In this document: in pieces, positions 50,024-59,426 of the stretch
Numbering within the stretch: position 1 is the first letter of the stretch
How the letters are laid out: each line of letters opens with the position of its first letter
Origin: Caballeronia novacaledonica
Lineage (GTDB): Bacteria; Pseudomonadota; Gammaproteobacteria; Burkholderiales; Burkholderiaceae
Direction: 5' to 3'
Length of the DNA stretch: 64,000 bases
NCBI RefSeq assembly: GCF_900258035.1
Contig: NZ_OGTP01000018.1
Coordinates: 62,001 to 126,000, forward strand
Notes under the pieces: generated by a model
Database searches by the model: none
Told to the model about the DNA's origin: nothing
What the model saw: the letters and a program-made list of their open reading frames with translations, nothing else
Made by a program: the position numbers and the translations under genes

Positions 50024-51295
50024 ATGAACATCGATCAATACATGACCGACCTCGGCCGCCGCGCACGCACGGCGTCGCGCGCGATGGCGCGAGCGTCGAC
50101 GGCGGCGAAGAACGCGGCGCTCGACGCGGTGGCGGACGCCGTCGAACGCGAGCGCGACGCGCTCAAGGAAGCGAACGGCCGCGACCTCGCACGCGCGCGC
50201 GAGAAGGGCCACGACGCGGCGTTCATCGACCGTCTGACGCTTTCCGACAAAGCCATCGACACGATGGTCGAAGGCTTGCGCCAGGTCGCGGCGCTGGCCG
50301 ATCCGATCGGCGAAATCAGCGGGCTCAAGTTTCGTCCGAGCGGCATTCAGGTCGGCCAGATGCGCGTGCCGCTCGGTGTGATCGGCATCATCTACGAATC
50401 GCGGCCGAACGTGACCATCGACGCCGCCGCGCTGTGCCTCAAGTCCGGCAACGCGGCCATTCTGCGTGGCGGCTCCGAGGCGCTCGAATGCAATACGGCG
50501 CTCGCGAAGCTGATCGGCGTCGGGCTGGAAGCGGCGGGCTTGCCGCAGGACGCGGTGCAGGTTGTCGGGACGGCGGATCGCGCGGCGGTCGGCAAGCTGA
50601 TCACGATGACCGAATTTGTCGACGTGATCGTGCCGCGCGGCGGAAAGAGCCTGATCGCGCGCCTGATGGAGGAATCGCGCGTGCCGATGATCAAACACCT
50701 GGACGGCATCTGCCACGTGTACGTGGACGATCGCGCGGATCTCGACAAGGCGACGGTCATCTGCGACAACGCGAAGACGCACCGCTACGGCACCTGCAAC
50801 ACGATGGAAACGCTGCTCGTCGCGCGCGGCATCGCGCAGCAAGCGCTGCCGCGACTGGCGCGCGCGTTTCAGGCGAAGGAAGTCGAGCTGCGCGTCGACG
50901 CCGAGGCGCGCGCCGCGCTCGAAGCGGCGAAGATCGGCGGGCTCGTCGATGCGACCGACGAAGACTGGAGCACGGAATATCTCGCGCCGGTGCTGGCGAT
51001 CAAGATCGTCGGCGGCCTCGATGAAGCCATCGACCATATCAACACGTACGGCTCGCATCACACCGACGCGATCGTCACCGAAGATCACGACCGCGCCATG
51101 CGCTTCCTGCGCGAAGTGGATTCGGCGAGCGTGATGGTGAACGCATCGACGCGCTTCGCCGATGGCTTCGAATTCGGCCTCGGCGCGGAAATCGGCATTT
51201 CGAACGACAAGCTGCACGCGCGCGGCCCGGTCGGGCTCGAAGGGCTGACCTCGCTCAAGTACGTGGTGCTTGGCCGCGGCGAAGTCCGTCAATAA
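50024..51295 (+). CDS. proA: Glutamate-5-semialdehyde dehydrogenase (gamma-glutamyl phosphate reductase)
   Basis: A 423-residue enzyme of normal length. It has PLGVIGIIYESRPNVTIDAAALCLKSGNAAILRGGSEA, the catalytic cysteine in KTHRYGTCNTMETLL, and the late VNASTRFADGFEFGLGAEIGIS motif. It reduces glutamyl-5-phosphate with NADPH in proline synthesis. proB is not adjacent. The start at 50024 gives the family N-terminus (MNIDQYMTDLGRRAR). Confidence 0.97.
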   Translation: MNIDQYMTDLGRRARTASRAMARASTAAKNAALDAVADAVERERDALKEANGRDLARAREKGHDAAFIDRLTLSDKAIDTMVEGLRQVAALADPIGEISGLKFRPSGIQVGQMRVPLGVIGIIYESRPNVTIDAAALCLKSGNAAILRGGSEALECNTALAKLIGVGLEAAGLPQDAVQVVGTADRAAVGKLITMTEFVDVIVPRGGKSLIARLMEESRVPMIKHLDGICHVYVDDRADLDKATVICDNAKTHRYGTCNTMETLLVARGIAQQALPRLARAFQAKEVELRVDAEARAALEAAKIGGLVDATDEDWSTEYLAPVLAIKIVGGLDEAIDHINTYGSHHTDAIVTEDHDRAMRFLREVDSASVMVNASTRFADGFEFGLGAEIGISNDKLHARGPVGLEGLTSLKYVVLGRGEVRQ

Positions 51296-51317
51296 GCTGG
51301 CTCGAACAAGAAGAACG

Positions 51318-51734
51318 ATGCTCTGGATCAAATCGCTGCATATCGTGCTGGTCGCTTCGTGGTTCGCGGGGCTTTTCTATCTGCCGCGCATTTTCGTCAA
51401 CCTCGCGATGGAAACCGATCCCGCCGCCACCGCGCGCCTGTTGCTGATGGCGCGCAAGCTGTTCCGGTTCATGACGTTCATCGCCGTGCCGGCGCTCGCG
51501 TGCGGGCTGTGGCTGTGGCTCGTCGTCGGCATCGGCGCGGGACAGGGCTGGCTCCACGCGAAGCTGGCGATCGTCGTGTTGCTGCTCGTTTATCACGCGT
51601 ATTGCGGCGTTTTGTTGCGCACGTTCGAGCGCGGTGCGAACAAGCGGTCGCACAAGTGGTATCGCATGTATAACGAGCTTCCGGTGCTCGGACTGCTCAG
51701 CGCGACGCTGCTCGTGGTCATCAAGCCGTTTTGA
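51318..51734 (+). CDS. HemJ/CopD-family integral membrane protein
   Basis: A 138-residue protein with four hydrophobic helices. The N-terminus LWIKSLHIVLVASWFAGLFYLPRIFV has the conserved His and Arg of the UPF0093/HemJ family, and the second half GWLHAKLAIVVLLLVYHAYCGVLL, HKWYRMYNELPVLGLL continues the pattern. HemJ oxidises protoporphyrinogen IX in heme synthesis; related CopD proteins handle copper. HemJ is the closer match by eye. It lies 22 bases after proA. Confidence 0.8.
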   Translation: MLWIKSLHIVLVASWFAGLFYLPRIFVNLAMETDPAATARLLLMARKLFRFMTFIAVPALACGLWLWLVVGIGAGQGWLHAKLAIVVLLLVYHAYCGVLLRTFERGANKRSHKWYRMYNELPVLGLLSATLLVVIKPF

Positions 51735-51938
51735 GGCGCTAGTCGTTCACTCGATCGGGCGCCCTTCGAAGATTCGCTGCGCGGCGTTCTTGTCGAACGT
51801 GGACCTGAGCGGCGATTTTCGCTCTGTTGTGTCTCTTATCCGCAGTCGAATGGTTCCGTCTTCCGCAAGACCGGAAGGAGCCGGCGTTTTCAAGCGGCGT
51901 CAGGCTCCTGATTAGCGCTTCACGCTGGCTTCCGCCCG

Positions 51939-52778
51939 CTACGCGCCCACCCGCCGTCCTTCCAGCACGTCCTTGGCTTCAGCGAGTTTGTCGGCCAGCG
52001 CGGGGCCGCGCGCCAGCGCAAGCCCTACGGCCAAAATGTCGCCGATGGCGAGATGCGACACGCGCGATGTCATCGGCGAAAAAATGTCGGTGTCTTCATC
52101 GACATTGGCAAACAGTCCGATCGTCGCCACGCGCGCGAGCGGCGAATTGCCGTGCGTGATCGCGATGACCTTGGCGCCTCCGCTCAGCGCGGATTTGCAC
52201 GCGTCGAGAATGTCCCTGGTTCGCCCGGTATTCGATATCGCGACGACGACATCGCCTGCGCCAAGCAACGCCGCGGAGGTGGTGTACGTATGCGGGTCGG
52301 AGTACGCGACCGACGGCACGCCCAATCGAAAGAACTTATGCTGCATGTCGAGCGCGGCGATTCCCGAACCGCCTGCGCCGTAGAACTCTATCCGGCGCGC
52401 CTCGGCAAGTATGGCGATTGCCGCTGCAATGCTGTCGGACGACAGGCTGTTGCGCACGGCGACCAGCGCGCCGATGGTCCGGTCGAGCACTTTCGCCGCG
52501 ACGCCCGCGGGCGGCTCGTCCGCGCGCACATCGCGATAAACCGTGGGAACGTCCGCTGCTACGCTTTGCGCAAGGCGAATCTTGAACTCGCGAAAACCCG
52601 AAAAGCCGAGCGCCTGACAGAAACGCGCGATAGTCGGCTGGCTCACGCCCGCGCGCGCCGCGAATTCGGTCATCGAGAGATCGAGCACTTCGCGCGGCGC
52701 TTCGAGCACGTAAGCAGCCAGCTTGCGTTCCGACGGCCGCAGTTGGTCGCGCATCGCTTCGACTTGGGACAGCAACAT
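51939..52778 (-). CDS. hexR: HexR-type RpiR-family regulator
   Basis: A 279-residue regulator. The N-terminal HTH_6 domain (about 1-77) includes LRPSERKLAAYVLEAPREVLDLSMTEFAARAGVSQPTIARFCQALGFSGFREFKIRLAQ. The SIS sugar-phosphate domain (about 115-250) has RIEFYGAGGSGIAALDMQHKFFRLG and VVVAISNTGRTRDILDA. HexR proteins sense 2-keto-3-deoxy-6-phosphogluconate and repress Entner-Doudoroff and glucose genes. Divergent from edd with HexR-like sites between, which strongly supports the name. Confidence 0.93.
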   Translation of the reverse strand: MLLSQVEAMRDQLRPSERKLAAYVLEAPREVLDLSMTEFAARAGVSQPTIARFCQALGFSGFREFKIRLAQSVAADVPTVYRDVRADEPPAGVAAKVLDRTIGALVAVRNSLSSDSIAAAIAILAEARRIEFYGAGGSGIAALDMQHKFFRLGVPSVAYSDPHTYTTSAALLGAGDVVVAISNTGRTRDILDACKSALSGGAKVIAITHGNSPLARVATIGLFANVDEDTDIFSPMTSRVSHLAIGDILAVGLALARGPALADKLAEAKDVLEGRRVGA

Positions 52779-52831
52779 CGGAAATCTCGCCTATGCTGAA
52801 AATTGACTCGGACTATAGCCGATGAATCGTT

Positions 52832-52846
52832 TGTACAAATACTACA
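52832..52846. promoter_or_regulatory. HexR-like operator 1
   Basis: TGTACAAATACTACA matches the TGTA...TACA shape of the HexR consensus (TGTARTnnnAYTACA, from memory) with two mismatches. It lies 54 bases upstream of the hexR start codon. Confidence 0.55.
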
Positions 52847-52952
52847 CGTTTTCGGGCTGCGCCCGTCGGTGTTTTCCCTGAGACGATTTCCCGGAAAGAC
52901 TCTCGGGTAGGCGATTGCTTAAGATATTTAGCGTTCAAGTTCATTGTCGGCT

Positions 52953-52967
52953 TGTAGTTTTTCTACT
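52953..52967. promoter_or_regulatory. HexR-like operator 2
   Basis: TGTAGTTTTTCTACT, part of a longer near-palindrome continuing to ACTAGTA, matches the same consensus with two mismatches. It is on the edd side of the intergenic region, about 115 bases before edd. The 302-base region 52779-53080 holds these two sites and no gene. Confidence 0.6.
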
Positions 52968-53080
52968 AGTATTGCGTTGCACGGCGAGATCGCAGAACAA
53001 GAGCCAAAACCGCCGGCCCTCGCCACATTCAACCCAATCCTCGACGGCAGGCGCGCCGGGAGTGAGACGAAGGAGCTTTG

Positions 53081-55024
53081 ATGGTTTCCCCGCACAATCA
53101 ACTCAAAAAAGTCACCGACCGCATCATCGAGCGCAGCAAATCGACGCGCGCGGCATATCTTGCGCGCATCGACGCCGCTCATGGCAAGTTCCCGGCGCGT
53201 GGCGCGTTGTCCTGCGCGAATCTGGCGCACGGCTTCGCCGGACTCGAGGGCCAGGAGAAATTTGCGATCAAGGCGGTGCGCGAGCCGAACGTCGGCATCG
53301 TGTCGTCGTATAACGAAATGCTTTCGGCGCACGCACCGTACAAGAGCTTCCCCGACATCATCAAGCAGGCGGCGCGCGAACATGGCGGCATCGCGCAGTT
53401 CGCGGGGGGCGTGCCGGCCATGTGCGACGGCATCACGCAGGGCAATGCGGGCATGGAGCTGTCGCTGTTCTCGCGCGAGGTCATCGCGATGAGCACGGCC
53501 GTCGCGCTCACGCACAACATGTTCGACGCGGCGCTGTGCCTCGGCGTCTGCGACAAGATCGTGCCGGGGCTCGCCATTGGCGCGCTGCAATTCGGCCATT
53601 TGCCGACCATTTTCGTCCCCGCCGGTCCGATGACGAGCGGCCTCACCAACGACGAGAAGGCGAAGGTTCGCCAGGAATTCGCGACCGGTCAATGCGATCG
53701 CGGCGCGCTGCTCGAAGCCGAGGCGGCCGCGTATCACGGCCACGGCACGTGCACGTTCTACGGAACCGCCAACAGCAACCAGATGCTGATGGAAGTGATG
53801 GGCCTGCATCTGCCGAGCGCGGCGTTCGTGCATCCGCATACGCCGCTGCGCGACGCGCTCACCGCCGAGGCCGCACGCCGCGTGCTCGATCTGACGCTCG
53901 AACGTGGCAACTACACGCCGATCGGCCACGTCGTCGACGAGAAGGCGATCGTGAACGGCATCGTCGCGCTGCTCGCGACGGGCGGCTCGACCAATCACAC
54001 GCTGCATCTCGTGGCGATCGCGCGGGCGGCGGGCATCGTGATCGACTGGAACGATTTCGACGAACTGTCGCAAGTCGTGCCGCTGCTCGCGAAGATCTAC
54101 CCGAACGGCAAGGCCGACGTGAACCACTTCCACGCGGCGGGCGGCGTGGCGTTTCTCGTGCGCAATCTGCTCGAAGGCGGGCTGCTGCATGAGGATGTTC
54201 AGACGGTCGCGGGCCGTGGCCTGTCGCACTACACGAAGGAACCGAAGCTCATCGATGGCAAGCTGCAATGGGTCGACGGCGCCGCCGAAAGCCATGACAC
54301 GAAGGTGTTGCGCGGCATTTCCGAGCCGTTCCAGCCGGACGGCGGCCTGCGTCTGATGCAGGGCAAGCTCGGGCGCGGCGTCATCAAGATTTCGGCGGTC
54401 GCGCCGGAGCATCGCGTGGTGAAGGCGCCGGCCATCGTGTTCAATTCGCAGGAAGAAGTTCAGGAAGCCTTCGACAAGGGCGAGCTGAAGCGCGATTTCG
54501 TCGCCGTGGTGCGTTTTCAGGGCGCGCGCGCGAACGGCATGCCGGAACTGCATCGGTTGACGCCGCTGCTCGGCGTGCTGCAGGATCAGGGCTTCCATGT
54601 CGCGCTCGTCACGGACGGCCGCATGTCGGGCGCGTCGGGCAAGGTGCCGGCGGTGATTCACGTCTCGCCCGAAGCGCTGTTGCAAGGGCCGCTCGGCAAG
54701 GTGCGCACCGGCGACATGCTCGTGATCGATGCGCCCGCCGGCGTGCTCGACATCGAAATCGAAGCGAGCGAATGGCAGGCGCGCGAGAACGAAGCGCCGC
54801 TCCATCAGGCGGAGAACGAAGTCGGCTTTGGCCGCGAGCTGTTCGGCGTGTTTCGGAGCGCCGCGCTGCCGGCGGAAGAGGGCGCTTCGGTGTTCGGCGC
54901 GCTGATCGGCGCGGCGGCGGCATCGGCGGATGGCGCGGCGCCCGCGCGCGAAAGGCACGCACTTCGCGACAACGCGCGCGCGGCGGCATCGGCGCTGAAC
55001 AAGGCGCACGCGACACAACACTGA
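53081..55024 (+). CDS. edd: Phosphogluconate dehydratase
   Basis: A 647-residue IlvD/Edd-family dehydratase: GIVSSYNEMLSAHAPYKSFPDIIK, GGVPAMCDGITQGNAGMELSLFSRE with a cluster-binding Cys, GVCDKIVPG, GTCTFYGTANSNQMLMEVMGLHLP, TGGSTNHTLHLVAIARAAGI, and DGRMSGASGKVPAVIHVSPEA. It uses an iron-sulfur cluster to dehydrate 6-phosphogluconate to KDPG. The ATG at 53081 follows AAGGAG; an in-frame TTG just before it is less likely. First of the operon edd-eda. Confidence 0.97.
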   Translation: MVSPHNQLKKVTDRIIERSKSTRAAYLARIDAAHGKFPARGALSCANLAHGFAGLEGQEKFAIKAVREPNVGIVSSYNEMLSAHAPYKSFPDIIKQAAREHGGIAQFAGGVPAMCDGITQGNAGMELSLFSREVIAMSTAVALTHNMFDAALCLGVCDKIVPGLAIGALQFGHLPTIFVPAGPMTSGLTNDEKAKVRQEFATGQCDRGALLEAEAAAYHGHGTCTFYGTANSNQMLMEVMGLHLPSAAFVHPHTPLRDALTAEAARRVLDLTLERGNYTPIGHVVDEKAIVNGIVALLATGGSTNHTLHLVAIARAAGIVIDWNDFDELSQVVPLLAKIYPNGKADVNHFHAAGGVAFLVRNLLEGGLLHEDVQTVAGRGLSHYTKEPKLIDGKLQWVDGAAESHDTKVLRGISEPFQPDGGLRLMQGKLGRGVIKISAVAPEHRVVKAPAIVFNSQEEVQEAFDKGELKRDFVAVVRFQGARANGMPELHRLTPLLGVLQDQGFHVALVTDGRMSGASGKVPAVIHVSPEALLQGPLGKVRTGDMLVIDAPAGVLDIEIEASEWQARENEAPLHQAENEVGFGRELFGVFRSAALPAEEGASVFGALIGAAAASADGAAPARERHALRDNARAAASALNKAHATQH

Positions 55025-55112
55025 GTGTCCGAACGAAGAGCGAATCACCCGAATCTGACAGCAACCCGCGGATGCATCGACATGCGCCGCGCAAGAACAG
55101 GAGTCGCAGCAA

Positions 55113-55745
55113 ATGAAAACGGTAAATGAAATCGTGCGTCTGGGGCCGGTCATTCCGGTGCTCGCATTCGAGTCGGTCGAGCAGGGCGAGCATGTGTCGC
55201 GCGCGCTGCATGCGGGCGGCGTGAAGGTGCTGGAAATCACCTTGCGCACGCCGGCGGGAATCGCCGCGATCGAGCGTGCAAGTCAACTGGCGGACGATAT
55301 CGTGGTGGGCGTCGGCACGATCACCAAGCCCGAGCATTGCGCGCAGGCGAAGAAAGCCGGCGCGCAGTTCGGCGTATCGCCCGGTCTGACCAAGGACATG
55401 CACAAGGCCGCGCAGGACGCCGGGCTGCCGTTGCTGCCGGGCGTGATGACGCCGAGCGACGTCATCGCGGCGATGGAACTGGGCTATGAGATCGTCAAGT
55501 TCTTTCCCGCGCAGCAGGCGGGCGGAATTCCGATGTTGCAGGCATTCCACGGTCCGTTTCCGAATCTGAAGTTTTGCCCGACGGGCGGAATCACGGCGGA
55601 GACGGCGACGAACTTTCTCGCGCAGCCGAACGTGGTTTGCGTCGGCGGTTCCTGGTTGACGCCCAAGGCTGCGCTCGCCGCGCAGGACTGGGACGAAGTC
55701 ACGCGACTCGCGCGTGCCGCGAGCGAACTGGCGCCGCATCGTTGA
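55113..55745 (+). CDS. eda: 2-keto-3-deoxy-6-phosphogluconate aldolase
   Basis: A 210-residue class I aldolase: LAFESVEQGEHVSRALHAGGVKVLEITLRTPAG with Glu41, VGVGTITKPEH, GVSPGLTKD, and EIVKFFPAQQAGG with the Schiff-base Lys129. It splits KDPG to pyruvate and glyceraldehyde-3-phosphate. It lies 88 bases after edd. Compare dgoA in the same window: both have the Glu/Lys pair, but only this one has the TLRTPAG of Eda. Confidence 0.97.
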   Translation: MKTVNEIVRLGPVIPVLAFESVEQGEHVSRALHAGGVKVLEITLRTPAGIAAIERASQLADDIVVGVGTITKPEHCAQAKKAGAQFGVSPGLTKDMHKAAQDAGLPLLPGVMTPSDVIAAMELGYEIVKFFPAQQAGGIPMLQAFHGPFPNLKFCPTGGITAETATNFLAQPNVVCVGGSWLTPKAALAAQDWDEVTRLARAASELAPHR

Positions 55746-55753
55746 GTATCTGA

Positions 55754-55786
55754 AGCGCGCGGGCGATCGTGCATCGCCCGCGCGCT
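55754..55786. other. 14-bp GC-rich hairpin after eda
   Basis: AGCGCGCGGGCGAT and ATCGCCCGCGCGCT are perfectly complementary around CGTGC. The following bases are not T-rich (GCTTCGTTGCACTTTCCC), so it may be an imperfect terminator or an mRNA-stabilising end between eda and gntP. Confidence 0.6.
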
Positions 55787-56103
55787 GCTTCGTTGCACTT
55801 TCCCTTCGGTCGATGCCGTTCGCGCTCGACCCATGACCTTGTTCCGATTTGCGCGGGCCTTCCGGAACGAAAGCTCGCGCAGATTCGGACAGCAGGATAA
55901 GTGGTTTGTCCGGAGCCCGAACCAGCGATAAGGAAGAGTGCGATCGTCTCAGCGCCTTTTCCCCGCCAACTCTCCGGCTTACAAAGTAAAATTCCGTTGC
56001 CCAGCGCCGTGTTTGCGCTTGCCGCACGTCGCCCCTGTGTGCGGTGCAGCGACGGCAAACGCATACATAGCGCAAAAAACCTCAACAAAATCAAGGAGGC
56101 GTT
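55787..56103. other. Leader region of gntP
   Basis: No gene is supported here. TTACAAAGTAA (55980-55990) is a perfect short palindrome in an AT-rich patch and is a possible operator for a gluconate or HexR-type regulator; this is weak. A good AAGGAGG ribosome site lies right before gntP. Confidence 0.3.
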
Positions 56104-57468
56104 ATGCCAGCCGTCCACGGGAGCATGTTGCTGCTCTACGCGGTGATCGCGATCGCGGTTCTGATCCTGATGATCGCCCGCTTCAAGGTTTACCCGTTCC
56201 TCGTGCTCATGATCGTGTCGGTGTTGCTGGCCCTCGCGGTCGGCATGCCGATGGACAAAATCGTCAAGTCGTTCGAAACCGGCAATGGCAATACGCTCGG
56301 TCACATTGCCGTCGTGGTCGGTCTCGGCACGATGCTCGGCAAGATGATGGCCGAATCGGGCGGCGCCGAGCGCATCGCCAATACGCTGATCAATTTGTTC
56401 GGCGAGAAGAATATTCATTGGGCGATGATGGTCGTCGCGATCATCGTCGGCTTGCCGGTGTTCTTCGAAGTGGGCTTCGTGCTGCTGATTCCGATCGCGT
56501 TCAACGTCGCGAGACGCACCGGCAAGTCGCTGCTCCTGATCGGGCTGCCGATGGTCGCGGGCCTCTCGGTCGTACACGGCCTGATTCCGCCGCACCCGGC
56601 CGCATTGCTCGCGGTGCAGGCGTACCACGCCGATATCGGCAAGACGATCGCTTACGGCCTGCTCGTCGGCGTGCCGACGGCAATCGTCGCGGGCCCGCTG
56701 TTCGCGCTGATGATCCACAAGTACATCAAGCTGCCGGATGCCAATGCGCTCGCCGACCAGTTCACGCAAAAGCATGGCGACACCGAGAAAAAGCGCGACC
56801 TGCCGAGCTTCGGCATCACGCTGTTCACCATCTTGCTGCCGGTCATTCTCATGCTGATCGGAAGCTGGGCGGATCTGGTCTTCACGCCGAAAACCTTGCC
56901 GAACGATCTGCTGCGCTTCATCGGCCAGTCGGATATGGCGCTTCTGATCGCCGTGCTGGTCAGCTTCTGGACCTTCGGCGCGAAGCAGGGTTTCAACCGC
57001 GAGCAGATTCAGAAGTTTTGCGGCGAATGTCTCGCGCCGATTGCCGGCATTACGCTGATCGTCGGCGCGGGCGGCGGTTTCGGCCAGGTGCTGCGCGACA
57101 GCGGCATCTCGCAGCAGATCGTCGCGTCGGCGTCGTCGGCAAGTTTGTCGCCGCTCTTGCTCGGCTGGTTCGTCGCGGCGCTGATCCGTCTCGCGACGGG
57201 CTCGGCGACAGTCGCAATGACGACCGCGTGCGGCATCGTCGCGCCGATCGCGGCTGCAGCGGGCGGCCACACGAGCCCGGAACTGCTGGTGCTCGCCACC
57301 GGCTCCGGCTCGCTGATCTTCTCGCATGTGAACGATGGCGGCTTCTGGCTGATCAAAGAGTATTTCGGGATGACCGTCGGACAGACGTTCAAGACCTGGT
57401 CGCTGCTCGAAACCATCATTTCCCTGATGGGACTCGGTTTGACCTTCGCGCTTGCGGCGGTCGTGTAA
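56104..57468 (+). CDS. gntP: GntP-family gluconate:proton symporter
   Basis: A 454-residue membrane protein with about 12 to 14 hydrophobic segments. Motifs of the GntP/GntT family are visible: GHIAVVVGLGTMLGKMMAESGGAERIA, VGLPVFFEVGFVLLIPIAF, VHGLIPPHPAALLAV, and LATGSATVAMTTACGIVAPIA. It imports gluconate. gntK follows after ten bases, with its ribosome site overlapping the gntP stop. Together with edd and eda this is a complete path from external gluconate to pyruvate. Confidence 0.95.
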   Translation: MPAVHGSMLLLYAVIAIAVLILMIARFKVYPFLVLMIVSVLLALAVGMPMDKIVKSFETGNGNTLGHIAVVVGLGTMLGKMMAESGGAERIANTLINLFGEKNIHWAMMVVAIIVGLPVFFEVGFVLLIPIAFNVARRTGKSLLLIGLPMVAGLSVVHGLIPPHPAALLAVQAYHADIGKTIAYGLLVGVPTAIVAGPLFALMIHKYIKLPDANALADQFTQKHGDTEKKRDLPSFGITLFTILLPVILMLIGSWADLVFTPKTLPNDLLRFIGQSDMALLIAVLVSFWTFGAKQGFNREQIQKFCGECLAPIAGITLIVGAGGGFGQVLRDSGISQQIVASASSASLSPLLLGWFVAALIRLATGSATVAMTTACGIVAPIAAAAGGHTSPELLVLATGSGSLIFSHVNDGGFWLIKEYFGMTVGQTFKTWSLLETIISLMGLGLTFALAAVV

Positions 57469-57478
57469 GGAGATTTCG

Positions 57479-57973
57479 ATGATTCTGATCGCGATGGGCG
57501 TGTCGGGCGCCGGCAAGACCCGCATCGGTGAGTTGCTGGCGGAACGCCTGCAATGCGCGTTCACCGATGGCGACGCGTTTCACAGCGCCGCCAACAAGGA
57601 GAAGATGCACAAAGGCATACCGCTGACCGACGAAGACCGCTGGCCGTGGCTGAAGACGATTCGGGCCGCGATCGAGGAGAAGCAGCGAGCGGGCGAAACG
57701 GCGGTATTCACGTGCTCATCGTTGAAGCGCTCGTATCGCGATGTGCTGCGCGAAAGCGACAAGGACGTGTGCTTCGTCTATCTGGAAGGCTCGTTCGAGG
57801 TCCTGCACGAACGGCTCGCGACGCGCACGGGCCATTTCTTCGATCCGTCGCTGCTGAAGAGCCAGCTCGAAACGCTCGAACCGCCGGGCGAAGACGAGGC
57901 GATCATCGTGAGCATCGAGCACACGCCCGAGGAAATCGTCGATATCGTGATTGAGAAGCTGAAGACGCGCTGA
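57479..57973 (+). CDS. gntK: Gluconokinase
   Basis: A 164-residue P-loop kinase of the GntK family: Walker A GVSGAGKT (7-14), FTDGDAFHSAANKEKMHKGIPLTDEDRWPWL for gluconate binding, and TCSSLKRSYRDVLR. It phosphorylates gluconate to 6-phosphogluconate, the substrate of Edd. The ATG at 57479 follows TAAGGAGA. Confidence 0.97.
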   Translation: MILIAMGVSGAGKTRIGELLAERLQCAFTDGDAFHSAANKEKMHKGIPLTDEDRWPWLKTIRAAIEEKQRAGETAVFTCSSLKRSYRDVLRESDKDVCFVYLEGSFEVLHERLATRTGHFFDPSLLKSQLETLEPPGEDEAIIVSIEHTPEEIVDIVIEKLKTR

Positions 57974-57991
57974 GCGCGCTTCAGCAAAAGA

Positions 57992-58018
57992 AAAGGCCCC
58001 GCGTGGGGCCTTTGTCTT
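57992..58018. terminator. Bidirectional terminator between gntK and purB
   Basis: AAAGGCCCC and GGGGCCTTT form a 9-bp stem around GCGT. On the plus strand GTCTTTG follows; on the minus strand the stem runs into TTTCTTTTG. It serves the convergent gntK and purB. Confidence 0.8.
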
Positions 58019-58037
58019 TGTCGCGACGGGCGGTGCC

Positions 58038-59426
58038 TCAGGCGATCCGCTTCGCCAGCTCGACCGCCTTGCCGATATACGAACCCGGCGTCATGTCGAG
58101 CAGCAACTTCTTCGCGTCGCCGGGAATCGCGAGACCGGCGATGAACGTCTGCAGCGCCTCGCGCGTGATGCCCTTGCCGCGCGTCAGCTCCTTCAGTTGT
58201 TCATACGGATTCTCGATGCCATAGCGGCGCATCACCGTTTGCACCGGTTCGGCGAGCACTTCCCAAGTGTTGTCGAGATCTTCGTTCAGGCGCGCCGCGT
58301 TGATTTCCAGCTTGTCGAGGCCGCGGATCAGCGCGTCGTACGAAAGCAGCGAATAGCCGAACGCGACGCCGATATTGCGCAGCACGGTCGAATCCGTCAG
58401 ATCGCGCTGCCAGCGCGAGACCGGCAGCTTGTCGGCGAGATGGCGCAGCGTCGCGTTCGCGAGACCGAGATTGCCTTCCGAGTTCTCGAAGTCGATCGGA
58501 TTGACCTTGTGCGGCATCGTCGACGAACCGATTTCACCGGCCTTCGTCTTCTGCTTGAAGTAGCCGAGCGAGATGTAGCCCCACACGTCGCGATCGAGGT
58601 CGAGCAGGATCGTGTTCGCGCGCGCCACCGCGTCGAACAGTTCGGCCATGTAGTCGTGAGGCTCGATCTGGATCGTGTACGGATTGAACGTGAGCTTCAG
58701 CCGATTCTCGACGACATCCTTCGAGAACGCTTCCCAGTCGAACTCCGGATACGCCGACAAATGCGCGTTGAAGTTGCCGACCGCGCCGTTCATCTTGCCG
58801 AGCAGCTCGACCTTCTCGATGCGCTGGATCGCGCGCGCGAGACGCGCCGCGACGTTGGCGATTTCCTTGCCGAGCGTGGTCGGGCTCGCGGGCTGGCCGT
58901 GCGTGCGCGAGAGCATCGGCTGTTCGGCGTGCGTGTGCGCGAGTTTCACGAGGCGCTCGTACACCGAGCGCAGCGCCGGCAGGATCACGTGCTCGCGCGC
59001 GCCGGCGAGCATCAGACCGTGCGACGTGTTGTTGATATCTTCCGACGTGCACGCGAAGTGGATGAACTCGCTCGCGCGTTCCAGTTCCGGCTGGCCCTTG
59101 ACCGACTCCTTGAGCCAGTATTCGACGGCCTTCACGTCATGATTCGTGACGCGTTCGATGTCCTTGATGCGCGCGGCGTCGTGCGCCGTGAAGCGCTCGG
59201 CGAGGCTCAGCAGGAATTGCTCGGACGCTTCGGAGAAGCGCGGCACTTCCGCGAATCCGGCGCGCGACAGCGCGATCAGCCAGTGAATCTCGACCGTCAC
59301 GCGATGCCGCATGAACGCGGCTTCGGAGAGCCATTCGCGCAGGGCTTCTGTCTTGGCGGCATAGCGGCCGTCGAGCGGCGAGAGCGCGGTGAGCGCGAAG
59401 AGGGTATCGGGACGGGTATCGGACAT
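58038..59426 (-). CDS. purB: Adenylosuccinate lyase
   Basis: A 462-residue fumarase-superfamily enzyme of the longer E. coli PurB type: ALSPLDGRYAAKTEALREWLSEAAFMRHRV, FIHFACTSEDINNTSHGLML, SRTHGQPASPTTLGKE, and the flexible signature loop GSSTMPHKVNPIDFENSEGNLG. It works twice in purine synthesis. It is transcribed toward gntK. Confidence 0.97.
   Translation of the reverse strand: MSDTRPDTLFALTALSPLDGRYAAKTEALREWLSEAAFMRHRVTVEIHWLIALSRAGFAEVPRFSEASEQFLLSLAERFTAHDAARIKDIERVTNHDVKAVEYWLKESVKGQPELERASEFIHFACTSEDINNTSHGLMLAGAREHVILPALRSVYERLVKLAHTHAEQPMLSRTHGQPASPTTLGKEIANVAARLARAIQRIEKVELLGKMNGAVGNFNAHLSAYPEFDWEAFSKDVVENRLKLTFNPYTIQIEPHDYMAELFDAVARANTILLDLDRDVWGYISLGYFKQKTKAGEIGSSTMPHKVNPIDFENSEGNLGLANATLRHLADKLPVSRWQRDLTDSTVLRNIGVAFGYSLLSYDALIRGLDKLEINAARLNEDLDNTWEVLAEPVQTVMRRYGIENPYEQLKELTRGKGITREALQTFIAGLAIPGDAKKLLLDMTPGSYIGKAVELAKRIA

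Noticed and set aside
55980..55990. TTACAAAGTAA as a HexR site for gntP
   Set aside because: The half-sites do not fit the TGTA...TACA pattern seen near hexR; it is kept only as a weak palindrome in the leader.
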